Shown: positions 63,601 to 64,000 of the stretch, piece by piece | Layout of the letters: each line of letters starts with the position of its first letter | Numbering within the stretch: position 1 is the stretch's first letter | Assembly: GCA_964007475.1 (NCBI GenBank) | Contig: OZ023273.1 | Location: forward strand, 2,232,001-2,296,000 | Length of the DNA: 64,000 nucleotides | Source: Hybos culiciformis | Taxonomy: Eukaryota; Arthropoda; Insecta; Diptera; Hybotidae | Direction of reading: 5' to 3' | The notes under the pieces: generated by a model | What the model was told of the DNA's origin: nothing | What the model saw: the letters and a program-made list of their open reading frames with translations, nothing else | Database searches by the model: none | Made by a program: the position numbers and the translations under genes

Positions 63601-64000
63601 ACTATTGTTATAACATATATGCAATGGTTTATGAAGATGATATATTCATCTTCATAGCTCTTATTATTCTTAATATAAATAATGTTTGTAAACATTTGTG
63701 AAATGTACTTAGAACATTTTACATTTAACTTGATAAAAATTTAGGGAAATATTTTGTAAATTTTATTTATTTTTATAATTATTGCGAAGAATTCTTCACA
63801 ATTTTTATTCGCTCCTTTTTAATTTTAATTCTTTTTTTTCGATACATCAAAAATTTAAAATTCTATAATTAGCTTTATCGCCTTTTAAAGTTTTTTCTTG
63901 TAAGTTTTTTTTGGATATTTGTATATATAAAAAATCAACAGCTTATAGGTAACTAATTCAAAATTTATTGCACCCAATTATTATTTATTAATTCTAGAAG
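60685..64000. other. downstream intergenic stretch
   Basis: A/T-rich DNA after the GOLGA7 stop with no supported gene, RNA or repeat. Open frames here are short and low-complexity. Confidence 0.6.

Noticed and set aside
1..64000. tRNA, rRNA or CRISPR arrays
   Set aside because: I saw no T-arm/acceptor pairings typical of tRNA, no rRNA-like blocks and no spaced direct repeats. A covariance-model scan would settle the tRNA question.

Overview
This is a very AT-rich (roughly 80% A+T) nuclear segment of an insect genome. Three things point to an insect: small GT-AG introns, five genes of the insect-specific Osiris family (DUF1676), and an intact BEL/Pao LTR retrotransposon. Species or order cannot be fixed from the sequence. 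All exon structures below were read by eye from splice signals and reading-frame continuity. They carry no transcript support.

Layout. 1-12.1 kb is gene-poor. It holds a 938-bp hAT-type element with target duplication and a decayed transposase 3' part (2748-3685), a possible inverted-repeat element full of hairpins (6578-7005) and a MITE-like element (10419-10556). The Osiris cluster follows: an intronless gene on + (12148-12990), a three-exon gene on - (20897-23211), a four-exon divergent gene on - (26167-29279), a two-exon gene on + (43188-46674) and a two-exon gene on + (53799-56618). A young BEL/Pao element (32452-39665, 477-bp LTRs differing by one base, 5-bp target duplication) sits between the third and fourth genes. 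The last recognisable gene is a four-exon GOLGA7/GCP16 homologue on + (59083-60684).

The Osiris proteins share one plan: signal peptide, a two-cysteine region, a hydrophilic middle, a basic stretch (Lys/Arg) and a long Ala/Leu/Ile-rich hydrophobic segment, then a variable tail (His/Gly-rich, Gln-rich or Gly-rich). From published work on the family, such proteins act in cuticle-secreting epithelia, apparently in endosomal or secretory trafficking that shapes cuticle. That role is carried over from the family. GOLGA7 homologues partner DHHC palmitoyltransferases at the Golgi, and its position at the cluster edge implies no functional link.

Less certain but worth checking are a possible three-exon micro-gene of 54 codons on the - strand (46875-47445), a GC-rich GTCG-repeat element with nested inverted repeats (50359-50658), and several short coding-like islands that stand out against the AT-rich background.
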